A stretch of DNA of 30,991 nucleotides from a virus. The translations under genes were made by a program, and so were the position numbers. The stretch is from IMG/VR virus record IMGVR_UViG_3300023181_000069, positions 1-30,991 of that record. One strand, written 5' to 3'. Shown piece by piece: positions 19,744 to 26,426 of the stretch. The notes under the pieces were generated by a model, which was given only the letters and a program-made list of their open reading frames with translations, made no database searches and was not told the DNA's origin. How positions within the stretch are numbered: position 1 is the stretch's first letter; each line of letters starts with the position of its first letter.

Positions 19744-20015
19744 AGTTTTAAGTTTTAAATAGTAGCCCAAATCGATTATGATTATGCACTGTTGTAAAGG
19801 ATAATAAACTATTTAATGCACTGATCACGTAGTCCTGAGTTTCTAACTATTACTAGTTTAACGTGCAATCTTAATCAGATAAGAGAACACAATAAGGAAA
19901 GCGTTGTTACATTAAATAGTTTAATATGTAAGGTGTTTGTTATACACACACATTTTTGGTAGTTTTTATGCCAAATGACACACTTTTACCTATTAATATT
20001 GATATAAATTAGGTT
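19744..20015. other. Divergent control region with inverted-repeat module
   Basis: This 270-nt stretch separates the leftward and rightward genes. TAAACTATTTAATG and CATTAAATAGTTTA (14 bp, about 19807-19923) enclose about 90 nt containing AACTA-GTAA-TAGTT and CACGT/ACGTG pairs. No strong minus-strand TAnnTTTG box was found by eye. It may hold the leftward promoter or an origin. Confidence 0.4.
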
Positions 20016-20071
20016 GTTTTGGAACGATTTTGTATCTTTGTGGAGTTACTGAGAATAAATCGTTCCAAAAC
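20016..20071 (+). promoter_or_regulatory. Promoter within a 15-bp inverted-repeat operator
   Basis: GTTTTGGAACGATTT (20016-20030) and AAATCGTTCCAAAAC (20057-20071) are perfect inverted repeats. The Bacteroidota -7 box TATCTTTG lies between them (20033-20040). A -33 TTG at 20014-20016 is closer than the usual 19-nt spacing. A dimeric repressor binding the arms would block this promoter, plausibly the downstream RepL-like protein. Confidence 0.65.
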
Positions 20072-20157
20072 TATTAGATTTCATAGGATAATTAGATAGT
20101 AATTTAACTAAAATCACCTTGGAATATGTTTAAAGGCATATTCTTTAAAACAAAAAC

Positions 20158-20646
20158 ATGCCAGAATTTAATCCATTTCTTATACCTGATGTATTTGTAA
20201 TACAAGCTATAAAGAAGAAAAATAAAACTGTTACGTCAAGTAATAATAGATCTGAACAAATACAAGAGGATGAAGGATTTTCTCCATCAACTGAAATAAC
20301 TGTTGTTAATACAGCGTTGATAGATGTGACATTAAATACGAAAGTATTTAGATCAGTTCAATTTGAGGAGAAGTTCTATAAATTACCATCATGTGGTAAA
20401 GATTTATTTTATTATATAACACAGCACATAAGATCTGAATGTGATTACATTGAATTGAGACCTGAGAAATGCTGTGAAGTGATGGATATGGGAGAAAGAA
20501 CATATCGTAAAGCTAGATTATCATTAATGAATTGGGTAATTGCTGATAGATCTACACGAAAATTAACTTATTGGGTTAATCCTGGTATCATGTTTAGTGG
20601 AAATAGACTCAATAAGTTTGAAGAATTCGCAAATATTAGAGCTTAA
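20158..20646 (+). CDS. RepL-like winged-helix DNA-binding protein, 162 aa
   Basis: The first 60 residues are polar and possibly disordered. Residues 65-162 fit the RepL/winged-helix fold of plasmid replication initiators: KLPSCGKDLFYYITQHI, then MGERTYRKARLSLMNWVI (recognition helix region), then the hallmark YWVNPGIMFSGNRL. In this family the protein binds DNA at the origin; in phages it may instead regulate early genes. The operator-like repeat just upstream suggests autoregulation. It is the first rightward gene. Confidence 0.7.
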   Translation: MPEFNPFLIPDVFVIQAIKKKNKTVTSSNNRSEQIQEDEGFSPSTEITVVNTALIDVTLNTKVFRSVQFEEKFYKLPSCGKDLFYYITQHIRSECDYIELRPEKCCEVMDMGERTYRKARLSLMNWVIADRSTRKLTYWVNPGIMFSGNRLNKFEEFANIRA

Positions 20647-20754
20647 AGGTTCTAATTTAATATGAATATTGCAATAAAAGTGGTGTTTCTTTATGGTGTT
20701 GATAATACATGAGCTATAATGCTTGATTCATTGTAATTGCTAATTGGAAATATT

Positions 20755-20865
20755 ATGAAATTGATAATGGTAGGAATATTGGTTGTGTGTTCCTCGCACC
20801 TTCAGTGCTCTACACATAACACTCACTCTAATCTATCCATCAACTCTTCAATCATCTCATCTTAA
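20755..20865 (+). CDS. Possible 36-aa lipoprotein
   Basis: Translation gives MKLIMVGILVVCSSHLQCST, a lipoprotein-like signal with Cys at 18, then a short Ser/Asn/His-rich tail (NTHSNLSINSSIISS). A small lipoprotein could be an outer-membrane spanin, but it is far from the other lysis-type gene. Tentative because of its size and lack of relatives. Confidence 0.35.
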   Translation: MKLIMVGILVVCSSHLQCSTHNTHSNLSINSSIISS

Positions 20866-21022
20866 TCTATTCAAATCTCAATTAAATCCTTAATCTTCTT
20901 CTTCCTCAATCATGTTCGTTAAATAACACCGGTAACTAGCTATCTAGTAACTTAACTTCCTGGATACACGATATATTCACACCATATCTTATGCTTAACA
21001 CTCGAACAATAACTTTAAAGCG

Positions 21023-21059
21023 AATATAGATAGACACCCAATAGGAGCCTATCTATATT
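21023..21059. terminator. Bidirectional terminator-like hairpin
   Basis: AATATAGATAG and CTATCTATATT form a perfect 11-bp stem with a 15-nt loop. It lies just past the stop of the leftward 20-aa microORF and downstream of the rightward RepL-like unit, so it could end both. Confidence 0.55.
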
Positions 21060-21064
21060 AGTAT

Positions 21065-21127
21065 TTAGTTACGATCGTAATCTCTTGCATCCTCGATGCT
21101 CATTACAACTCCATTGATTTCCACCAT
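21065..21127 (-). CDS. 20-aa microprotein related to 5917-6084
   Basis: It encodes MVEINGVVMSIEDARDYDRN. The last 16 residues share 10 identities with the C-terminus of the 55-aa protein at 5917-6084 (NGVLMTREDALAYDRN). The leader is A/T-rich. It follows the terminator of the 163-aa gene, so expression may depend on readthrough. Confidence 0.5.
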   Translation of the reverse strand: MVEINGVVMSIEDARDYDRN

Positions 21128-21162
21128 GATATTTTATCTCTTTAAAGGTTTTTGAATAAAAT

Positions 21163-21190
21163 TAGGCACTGTCCTAATGAACAGTGCCTA
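21163..21190 (-). terminator. Terminator of the 163-aa gene
   Basis: TAGGCACTGT (21163-21172) pairs perfectly with ACAGTGCCTA (21181-21190) around an 8-nt loop. On the minus strand it is followed by AATTTTATT. It lies 18 nt past the stop of the 21208-21699 gene. Confidence 0.8.
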
Positions 21191-21207
21191 GACTAATTGT
21201 TTGTGGA

Positions 21208-21699
21208 CTAGTTTACAGTGATAGTGTAAGCTTTGCCAACGTTTTGACGGTCTGAACCAGGAATGGCTCTTGCGGTAGATGCGTCAGGTGCAACGGCAAC
21301 GACTTTAAGGTTTTTTCCGAACATAGCTTCCAGGTCAGCACCAGAAATTGTACGAGCAGCTTTTCCGTTGATAGAAGACTTTGCTGATCTACGTAATGTA
21401 GAGACTGCAACGGTAGTTTTGTCGTCAAAGATTAAAGATAAGCTCAGAGCTTTACCACCAGCAGGAACTGAGAAGATAACTTCACCAGCTTCATTGCGAA
21501 TGATTTGTCCTTCAGCAGGAGATCCGTCTTGTTTCTTTGTAGGTAATGTAAGAGTAGTTTCAACGTAGTTAAAATCTACTAGTTTACCTTCATAGCCTTC
21601 AGTAAGACCACCTGAGATTGGAGCAATTGCGTTTAAGTCTGCTGTAGCTCTAACTGCTTTAAATGCTGCTTGTAATTCTGCGAATGTTGTAACTTCCAT
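21208..21699 (-). CDS. Ala-rich protein of higher GC, 163 aa
   Basis: The sequence is Ala/Thr/Val-rich with no Cys, membrane segment or signal. It has an N-terminal helix (TFAELQAAFKAVRATADLNA), a beta-rich middle and a basic stretch (LRRSAKSSINGKAARTISGA). Codon choice is visibly richer in G/C than all neighbours, and it has its own long leader and strong terminator. This suggests very high expression or recent acquisition. A nucleic-acid-binding role is possible but not shown. Confidence 0.8.
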   Translation of the reverse strand: MEVTTFAELQAAFKAVRATADLNAIAPISGGLTEGYEGKLVDFNYVETTLTLPTKKQDGSPAEGQIIRNEAGEVIFSVPAGGKALSLSLIFDDKTTVAVSTLRRSAKSSINGKAARTISGADLEAMFGKNLKVVAVAPDASTARAIPGSDRQNVGKAYTITVN

Positions 21700-22000
21700 G
21701 ATTTTTGTTTTTTAAATGTAAATTTGAAATTTGTTTTTTGTACGATAGAGTGAATCCTTTTCACTTTTTCTCAGGAATCAGGAGGGGGTTGAGTTTATAT
21801 ACACCCAACACACATAGACAATACATATAATTTTGAAATCTAATTGCTATGGGGGTACTTTATATATTCTCAATTTTAAAAAAATATATAAAAATTTTTA
21901 TGTTTTCCATATTACAAATCCCATCATACCTGGCATAATTCTTGTCAATCCCAAAAACAATCTTCCCTCTATTTTTATGAGGGGCAATTCTCAATAACCA
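21700..22000 (-). promoter_or_regulatory. Long leader and promoter region of the 163-aa gene
   Basis: About 300 nt without ORF. On the minus strand there is a hairpin AGTGAA/TTCACT (21749-21766) and a purine/pyrimidine-skewed stretch near 21780. The solo arm hairpin at 21965-21983 lies at the upstream end. I cannot fix the promoter position. Confidence 0.4.
21965..21983 (-). repeat. Solo module arm forming its own hairpin
   Basis: CCCTC-TATTTTTAT-GAGGG is the reverse complement of the solo arm at 18566-18584. Together they would bracket 3.4 kb, including the RepL-like gene and control region. Confidence 0.6.
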
Positions 22001-22009
22001 ATAAACATA

Positions 22010-22041
22010 TTTGTATTTACAAAATTAAATAAGTAACTTTA
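22010..22041 (+). promoter_or_regulatory. Bacteroidota-type promoter
   Basis: TTTG at 22010-22013, a 20-nt spacer and TAACTTTA at 22034-22041 match the sigma-A-type consensus except for the last base. The ATG of the next gene follows 26 nt later. Confidence 0.6.
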
Positions 22042-22067
22042 CCGTCTTAAGACATATATTAATAAAA

Positions 22068-22733
22068 ATGAATTTAATAATAAGCCATTGGAAGTTTGTA
22101 GCTATATTAGCACTGTTAGCTACAGCAGCCTTTCTCTATAAGAGATTGAAAGATACAGAGACAAAATTAGATAATGCGACTATTACTATTAAGTCAATGG
22201 ATCAAGGTATTCAGCAATATAAGGCGAAAGATTCTACATGGAATGTAAGGTTAGTCAATGAGAGAAGAACAATGCAGGATATAATTTCCTCTAAAGATTC
22301 AACCCTTATAAAGATTAAGGAGCAATTAAGTAATGCTGGTGTTAAATATTCTAATGCTGTTGCTGCAGCATATGTAAAAACAACTATTGTTACAGATACT
22401 GTAATAAAGTATGTTAGACCTTTAACTAGTAGTGTTCAAACGGATACAACTCTTGATTTCTCAAAACGTCCACATATCATTAATACAGTAAAATTATCTG
22501 CTGAGACCGCTACTAATCACCTTGAAATTACTAACGAACAATTTATTCTAACTAACGGTAGGAAGGAAACTATAAATCCAAGAAAATCTTTCTTTTTATG
22601 GAGATGGTTTCAAAAAAGGCATTGGGTAATTTACACGGATATTCATAACTCTAATCCTTTTATCATAACTGATGACGCTAAGTTTATAACTATTTTAGAA
22701 AACGATGGTTCAACTAAATCAGAAAAAAGATAA
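22068..22733 (+). CDS. Membrane-anchored coiled-coil protein, spanin-like, 221 aa
   Basis: There is a transmembrane helix at residues 8-24. A coiled coil (about 25-95) and a beta C-terminal domain with KSFFLWRWFQKRHWVIYTDI and NPFIITDDAKFITI follow. This anchor, coil and end pattern matches Bacteroidota phage proteins (DUF6549-like) and the general layout of inner-membrane spanins (Rz), which join inner and outer membranes at lysis. The family name is from memory and the lysis role is inference. It has its own promoter. Codons at 22303-22320 contain a core-motif copy. Confidence 0.65.
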   Translation: MNLIISHWKFVAILALLATAAFLYKRLKDTETKLDNATITIKSMDQGIQQYKAKDSTWNVRLVNERRTMQDIISSKDSTLIKIKEQLSNAGVKYSNAVAAAYVKTTIVTDTVIKYVRPLTSSVQTDTTLDFSKRPHIINTVKLSAETATNHLEITNEQFILTNGRKETINPRKSFFLWRWFQKRHWVIYTDIHNSNPFIITDDAKFITILENDGSTKSEKR

Positions 22734-22767
22734 TATGGTTTACCGTAAAACTATTTAGTAGTATCTA

Positions 22768-22798
22768 TTGTAGAACATTTTTATTTTACCTACATTTG
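22768..22798 (+). promoter_or_regulatory. Bacteroidota-type promoter
   Basis: TTG at 22768-22770, a 20-nt spacer and TACATTTG at 22791-22798. It would drive the 189-aa gene starting at 22874. Confidence 0.7.
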
Positions 22799-22873
22799 CA
22801 ATAAGTAGGTAAGGGTGTTACTGACTTAAAATAAACATAAAGCAGATAAAACCAATTAAATGAAAACAACGCA

Positions 22874-23443
22874 GTGGAAAACTTAATAAAGATCTTAGAA
22901 ACATTAAAGGGATTCACAGATAAACGCTTCTACGTATTGATTGCTCTATTGTCTATAGGTTGGATCATTTACATTTTTCAGGATCAAATTAAAGAGTACT
23001 CTTTTAATCCACAAAACTTACAAGAAATATCAAACGAAACAGGACTGCTAGCTACACTTGAATCCACAAAGGTTAAACACCCATTAGCTACAGGTTATGC
23101 TTTTTATTTATATCAGCCACGTTCTGATGCTTATTATAAAACATTAATGGGTACTGACGTTAAGTATATGAAAGATAATAGATTCTTTCAATCTATCCCT
23201 CTTAATACTCAGAAGTATCTTAATTATAGATTAGTAGAAAGAGAATATATACTTTTATCTTATTCTAATATAGAGGAAAAATCTTATACTGATATGTATG
23301 CGTCTGACTATATACTTGTATATAATGTAAAAGTAAAAGAAACAATAGCAGAAGTAATAATTACATTTAATGTTTCCCCAACACCCGAAGAAATAGAAGT
23401 AATACTAAAAGAATTAAGAACTATTAAATACTTCATTATTTAA
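22874..23443 (+). CDS. Membrane protein of unknown function, 189 aa
   Basis: It starts with GTG (GTGGAAAAC); no in-frame ATG lies near. A hydrophobic helix is at about residues 20-36 (VLIALLSIGWIIYIF). The remainder is a soluble alpha/beta domain of about 150 residues. An 8-codon frame beginning ATGAAAACAACG overlaps the start and could couple translation. The gene has its own promoter and terminator, so it is monocistronic. No family is recognised. Confidence 0.7.
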   Translation: MENLIKILETLKGFTDKRFYVLIALLSIGWIIYIFQDQIKEYSFNPQNLQEISNETGLLATLESTKVKHPLATGYAFYLYQPRSDAYYKTLMGTDVKYMKDNRFFQSIPLNTQKYLNYRLVEREYILLSYSNIEEKSYTDMYASDYILVYNVKVKETIAEVIITFNVSPTPEEIEVILKELRTIKYFII

Positions 23444-23447
23444 CAGC

Positions 23448-23474
23448 AAAGGCATCCCCACAAGAGATGCCTTT
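23448..23474 (+). terminator. Terminator of the 189-aa gene
   Basis: AAAGGCATC pairs with GATGCCTTT around a 9-nt loop and is followed by a T-rich stretch (TGTTTT). It lies 5 nt after the stop codon. Confidence 0.85.
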
Positions 23475-23503
23475 TGTTTTACCATAAAATTTCAGTATCT
23501 TTA
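23473..23503 (+). promoter_or_regulatory. Consensus promoter giving a nearly leaderless mRNA
   Basis: TTTG (23473-23476), a 19-nt spacer and TATCTTTA (23496-23503). The ATG of the nuclease gene begins 8 nt after the box, about where transcription should start. Confidence 0.75.
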
Positions 23504-23510
23504 CACTTTA

Positions 23511-24494
23511 ATGGAATATAAGAATATGAGAGAAATAAATAAATCAACACTTAAAGTAGATAAGTCAAATTTAGACCTTCAATATAATGATGAGCTACAT
23601 CTTTATTGGAACTCACGTTGGCCTGATCGTAAATACACCTCAGTTACAACACTGATCGGAAAATATCATGAAAAATTTGATAGTTTCTATTGGAGTCGAT
23701 ATAAGAGCATGGAGGCAATTATGGGACCTGATGTATTTAAATCTTCTGGTTTAAAGTCAACCCTTTTAAAAAGTAAGAAGTGGGATGATAAATATCTTCT
23801 AGCTTACAACATTGATGAGGCAAACTTTGAACAGCTTGTAGAGCAAACACTTCAAGGTTACGCAAAAAAATCAGAAGAAGCTTGTGATTATGGAACTGAA
23901 TATCACAATAAACAGGAAAATAAATTTTATGAAAAACCTATTCAAAGGATAACTGATTATAACTTTGGTATTGATATACAAAAAGATTTTCAATGTGAAA
24001 AACATAACTTTGATTTGAATAGAGAGAATGCAATCCTACCTGAATTCTTAGCTTACTATTCATCCCCAAATGGAATAATGAATCTAGCTGGACAACTAGA
24101 CGTTTTATTAAAGCAGGGCAACAATCTCTTCATTTTAGACTTCAAAACTAATGCCAAGGGAATTGAGACTAAAGCTTATTTTGACCCTATTAAAAAGAAG
24201 AAGAAAATGATGTATGCTCCTCTTTCTCATATAGAAGATACAACATATGAGCATTACACATTACAGCTTTCTATATACGCATACATGCTTCAACAAATTA
24301 ATCCTGAATTCGAAATAAAGCTCTTACGCATTATCCATGTTGATAGAGAAGGTAATGAAACTTTATATGACCTTAAATACAGAAAAGATGATGTTAAAAA
24401 ACTTTTTAAACACTACGAAAAAGAAATTATAATTGATCACTATCGTAAAACAGGAAATTTACTAACATCTAACAGAGATTATTTTGATAAATAG
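23511..24494 (+). CDS. PD-(D/E)XK nuclease, RecB/Cas4-like, 327 aa
   Basis: The N-terminal part has YTSVTTLIGKYHEKFD, typical of the first strands of this fold. The catalytic block lies at about residues 190-215: AGQLDVLL (Asp), then FILDFKTN (D-x-K). A Gln helix (YTLQLSIYAYML, about 249-260) is the usual motif IV. Such nucleases act in phage recombination, end processing or host DNA degradation. It sits in the rightward arm before packaging genes. The stop is TAG. Confidence 0.85.
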   Translation: MEYKNMREINKSTLKVDKSNLDLQYNDELHLYWNSRWPDRKYTSVTTLIGKYHEKFDSFYWSRYKSMEAIMGPDVFKSSGLKSTLLKSKKWDDKYLLAYNIDEANFEQLVEQTLQGYAKKSEEACDYGTEYHNKQENKFYEKPIQRITDYNFGIDIQKDFQCEKHNFDLNRENAILPEFLAYYSSPNGIMNLAGQLDVLLKQGNNLFILDFKTNAKGIETKAYFDPIKKKKKMMYAPLSHIEDTTYEHYTLQLSIYAYMLQQINPEFEIKLLRIIHVDREGNETLYDLKYRKDDVKKLFKHYEKEIIIDHYRKTGNLLTSNRDYFDK

Positions 24495-24513
24495 TTTTTA
24501 ATACTTATCTTTG
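24483..24513 (+). promoter_or_regulatory. Perfect Bacteroidota promoter, leaderless gene
   Basis: TTTG (24483-24486), a 19-nt spacer and TATCTTTG (24506-24513), an exact consensus. The next ATG is at 24519, about where transcription should begin. Confidence 0.8.
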
Positions 24514-24518
24514 GCATT

Positions 24519-24791
24519 ATGGAATTGAAAAGAGTAATAACAGGTCACCTAAACGAACTGTTAAATATAAATAAAGATTTAGGAACAGAGAGAATGGAGA
24601 TATGTAAAAGATGTCCCCTCTTAAAGATTACAGAGGAATGGGGTCCGATTTGTAATTCAGAACTGTATTTAAACGTACAAACAAATGAGACTTCAGAAAC
24701 ACCCAAAGAAAACTTTAAAAAGGGATGCGGTTGTAGATTAAATGCTAAGACAAGAGATAAAGAATCACATTGTCCACTAAAAAAGTGGTGA
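24519..24791 (+). CDS. Conserved Cys-rich phage protein, 90 aa
   Basis: The Cys pattern is CKRCPL, ICNSELYLN, GCGCRLNAK and HCPLKKW: seven Cys, probably binding zinc. I recognise this architecture from Bacteroidota phages, function unknown. Codons at 24615-24636 include CCCCTCTTAAAGATTACAG with a local CCTCT/AGAGG hairpin, matching the module core motif. It probably starts an operon running to 26339. Confidence 0.8.
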   Translation: MELKRVITGHLNELLNINKDLGTERMEICKRCPLLKITEEWGPICNSELYLNVQTNETSETPKENFKKGCGCRLNAKTRDKESHCPLKKW

Positions 24792-24806
24792 AATTAATAA
24801 GTAAAT

Positions 24807-25616
24807 ATGAATAATGTAAATCAAAGTTACAATGACTGGAATAAAAATCCAGATGGTGTACAACAAAATTATGTGTATACCCCACCCCAAACCTGGCAGA
24901 CAGGCACTACATCTATAACAACCTCATCAGATAATGATGAAGCTTATATCTGTTTAGAAAATATTGAAGTATCTCAAGAGTTAATAGATGAACTTGGAAA
25001 GTTGATGTCCACACGTAACATCTCCGTATCTTTACGAGGGGTAACCATTAAGAAAGATGTTAAAGACTCTGAAAAACCACACAATACAAGTGATGAAGAA
25101 TTCGAAATAGCATTTCAAGCTGCTAGAGACGCTGAAATTAAGAAAGTCTATAAAGATGCAGAACTTATACCAACAAATGATCCTGCTGGAGTATTAGAAC
25201 TTTTAACTGAAGAAACTAAATTAGAAGAACCTCAACCGCAAGAATTAATAGGAGAAGATCCTTTGGAAAAAGTTGTAGAGAAAGAGAATGAATACGATAC
25301 TTTAGAAGACACCAGAAAAACATTAAGTCAAAAGTTTAATATATTTAATGAATCAGTAGCAGACATTAATGTTTTAAATAGAATTCACGAAAAATTAGTT
25401 GAAGAAGAAATTGAATATAAAAAACATAAGTCTAAGGTGGTAGGTGAAGATCCACTTCCAGAAGTGATTAAAGAAATTAAAGTAGCTCCAGTAAAACAAA
25501 AATCTACATCAGAGGATTATAATGAACATATTCAATCTGAATATATAAGATTAAAACAAGAGAGAATAGAAAGATTAAAAAGTAAATATAAAGAAAACTA
25601 CAAAACAAATTATTAA
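24807..25616 (+). CDS. Acidic hypothetical protein, 269 aa
   Basis: The first 45 residues are Asn/Thr/Ser/Gln-rich and disordered. An ordered part (AYICLENIEVSQELIDELGK, then NISVSLRGVTIKK) follows. From about residue 90 the protein is Glu/Lys-rich and helical, ending in a basic coil. It could be a scaffold or an accessory protein of the packaging region. No family is recognised. It lies 15 nt after the Cys-rich gene. Confidence 0.75.
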   Translation: MNNVNQSYNDWNKNPDGVQQNYVYTPPQTWQTGTTSITTSSDNDEAYICLENIEVSQELIDELGKLMSTRNISVSLRGVTIKKDVKDSEKPHNTSDEEFEIAFQAARDAEIKKVYKDAELIPTNDPAGVLELLTEETKLEEPQPQELIGEDPLEKVVEKENEYDTLEDTRKTLSQKFNIFNESVADINVLNRIHEKLVEEEIEYKKHKSKVVGEDPLPEVIKEIKVAPVKQKSTSEDYNEHIQSEYIRLKQERIERLKSKYKENYKTNY

Positions 25617-25620
25617 GAGA

Positions 25621-26037
25621 ATGGCAATATTAAATGTAAAAGCAGGTTATGATCAAGTATTATTTAAGATAGTACCTAACCCAACAATGAAGTTAAAAAC
25701 TGAATCAGGTATCATAGTAAATTCAGGAATGTACCAATCACAAGAAACAGGTGAGTTTGAAAAAGCAAATGAAATGATTGGTTTTGGTGTTGTTACAGCA
25801 ACAGGTCCTGACTGTAAATACGTTAAGACAGGTGATGGTATGTTTTACTATAAAGGTTCAATTAGACCTATACCAATTGGAGAAGAAGTTTGGCAAGTGT
25901 CTGAACGTAATGTAATGGCGTGGGTAGACAAAGAAGATCCTTCACTGAAAAAAGCTTTTGAAGAATACACAAAGCAAACAGCTGTACAAGAACAAGAAAT
26001 GAAAGATACAGCCCATAAATTAAATATTCTATTATAA
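25621..26037 (+). CDS. GroES-like co-chaperonin, 138 aa
   Basis: The order of motifs fits GroES: DQVLFKIV, KLKTESGIIVNSG, GFGVVTATGPDC, VKTGDGMFYYKG and QVSERNVMAWV. GroES caps GroEL and helps fold proteins; phage versions can work with the host chaperonin to fold capsid protein. The chain is longer than bacterial GroES (about 95 aa), with a helical C-terminal extension. It lies 4 nt after the previous gene. Confidence 0.75.
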   Translation: MAILNVKAGYDQVLFKIVPNPTMKLKTESGIIVNSGMYQSQETGEFEKANEMIGFGVVTATGPDCKYVKTGDGMFYYKGSIRPIPIGEEVWQVSERNVMAWVDKEDPSLKKAFEEYTKQTAVQEQEMKDTAHKLNILL

Positions 26038-26039
26038 AT

Positions 26040-26339
26040 ATGTTAGAAAAAATAGACAATGAAAAGATCTACTTTAATCCAGGAGATGTAGTAGAAATTA
26101 AGCATCAACTTACAAATAAACCGGCTATGTTGGTCAAAGAGAAAGCAACTAAACTGATTAAAGGAGATTCACACTTTCAAGGTATTAAATGCTTCTGGTT
26201 TACTACTACAGGAGAATATCAGGAACAAGTCTTTTCAACCAAAGACTTAATGATGATTAAATCGTCATATACAGTAAATAATCAAGATAAGTTTGTTCGA
26301 ATGGAATTCCCTGCAGTTGGTTTAGATACTTACGGATAA
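26040..26339 (+). CDS. Conserved phage protein, 99 aa
   Basis: YFNPGDVVEIKHQLTNKPAM, then IKCFWFTTTGEYQEQVFSTK. The pattern GDVVxLKH...PxMxV...CxWFxxxGxxQExxFxTxDL is one I know from phage small proteins (DUF2158-like), function unknown. It probably has an SH3-like barrel. It starts 2 nt after the GroES-like gene and is followed by a terminator. Confidence 0.75.
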   Translation: MLEKIDNEKIYFNPGDVVEIKHQLTNKPAMLVKEKATKLIKGDSHFQGIKCFWFTTTGEYQEQVFSTKDLMMIKSSYTVNNQDKFVRMEFPAVGLDTYG

Positions 26340-26352
26340 AATAATTAAAATT

Positions 26353-26388
26353 AAAGCCTTACATGTTGATAACATGTAAGGCTTTTTT
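26353..26388 (+). terminator. Strong rho-independent terminator
   Basis: AAAGCCTTACATGTT and AACATGTAAGGCTTT form a perfect 15-bp stem with a 3-nt loop, followed by TTT. It ends the operon that begins at 24519. Confidence 0.95.
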
Positions 26389-26398
26389 ATTATATTTG
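26366..26398 (+). promoter_or_regulatory. Promoter overlapping the terminator
   Basis: TATATTTG at 26391-26398 is a good -7 box. The best -33 TTG (26366-26368) lies in the terminator loop, 22 nt upstream. It would drive the virion/packaging genes from 26427. Confidence 0.6.
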
Positions 26399-26426
26399 CA
26401 TTTCTAACAAATTTTACATATAAATT

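Larger units (their letters stand above)
20647..21064. other. Mostly non-coding stretch after the RepL-like gene
   Basis: It contains a possible small lipoprotein (20755-20865), a 16-codon frame at 20661-20711 and the strong hairpin at 21023-21059. From 20866 to 21022 I see only short hairpins (for example ACTAG-CTAT-CTAGT near 20937) and no gene. Confidence 0.4.

Noticed and set aside
21213-21568. Frames of 71 and 101 aa overlapping the 163-aa gene
   Set aside because: They are shadows created by the higher GC content of 21208-21699, which has the leader and terminator.
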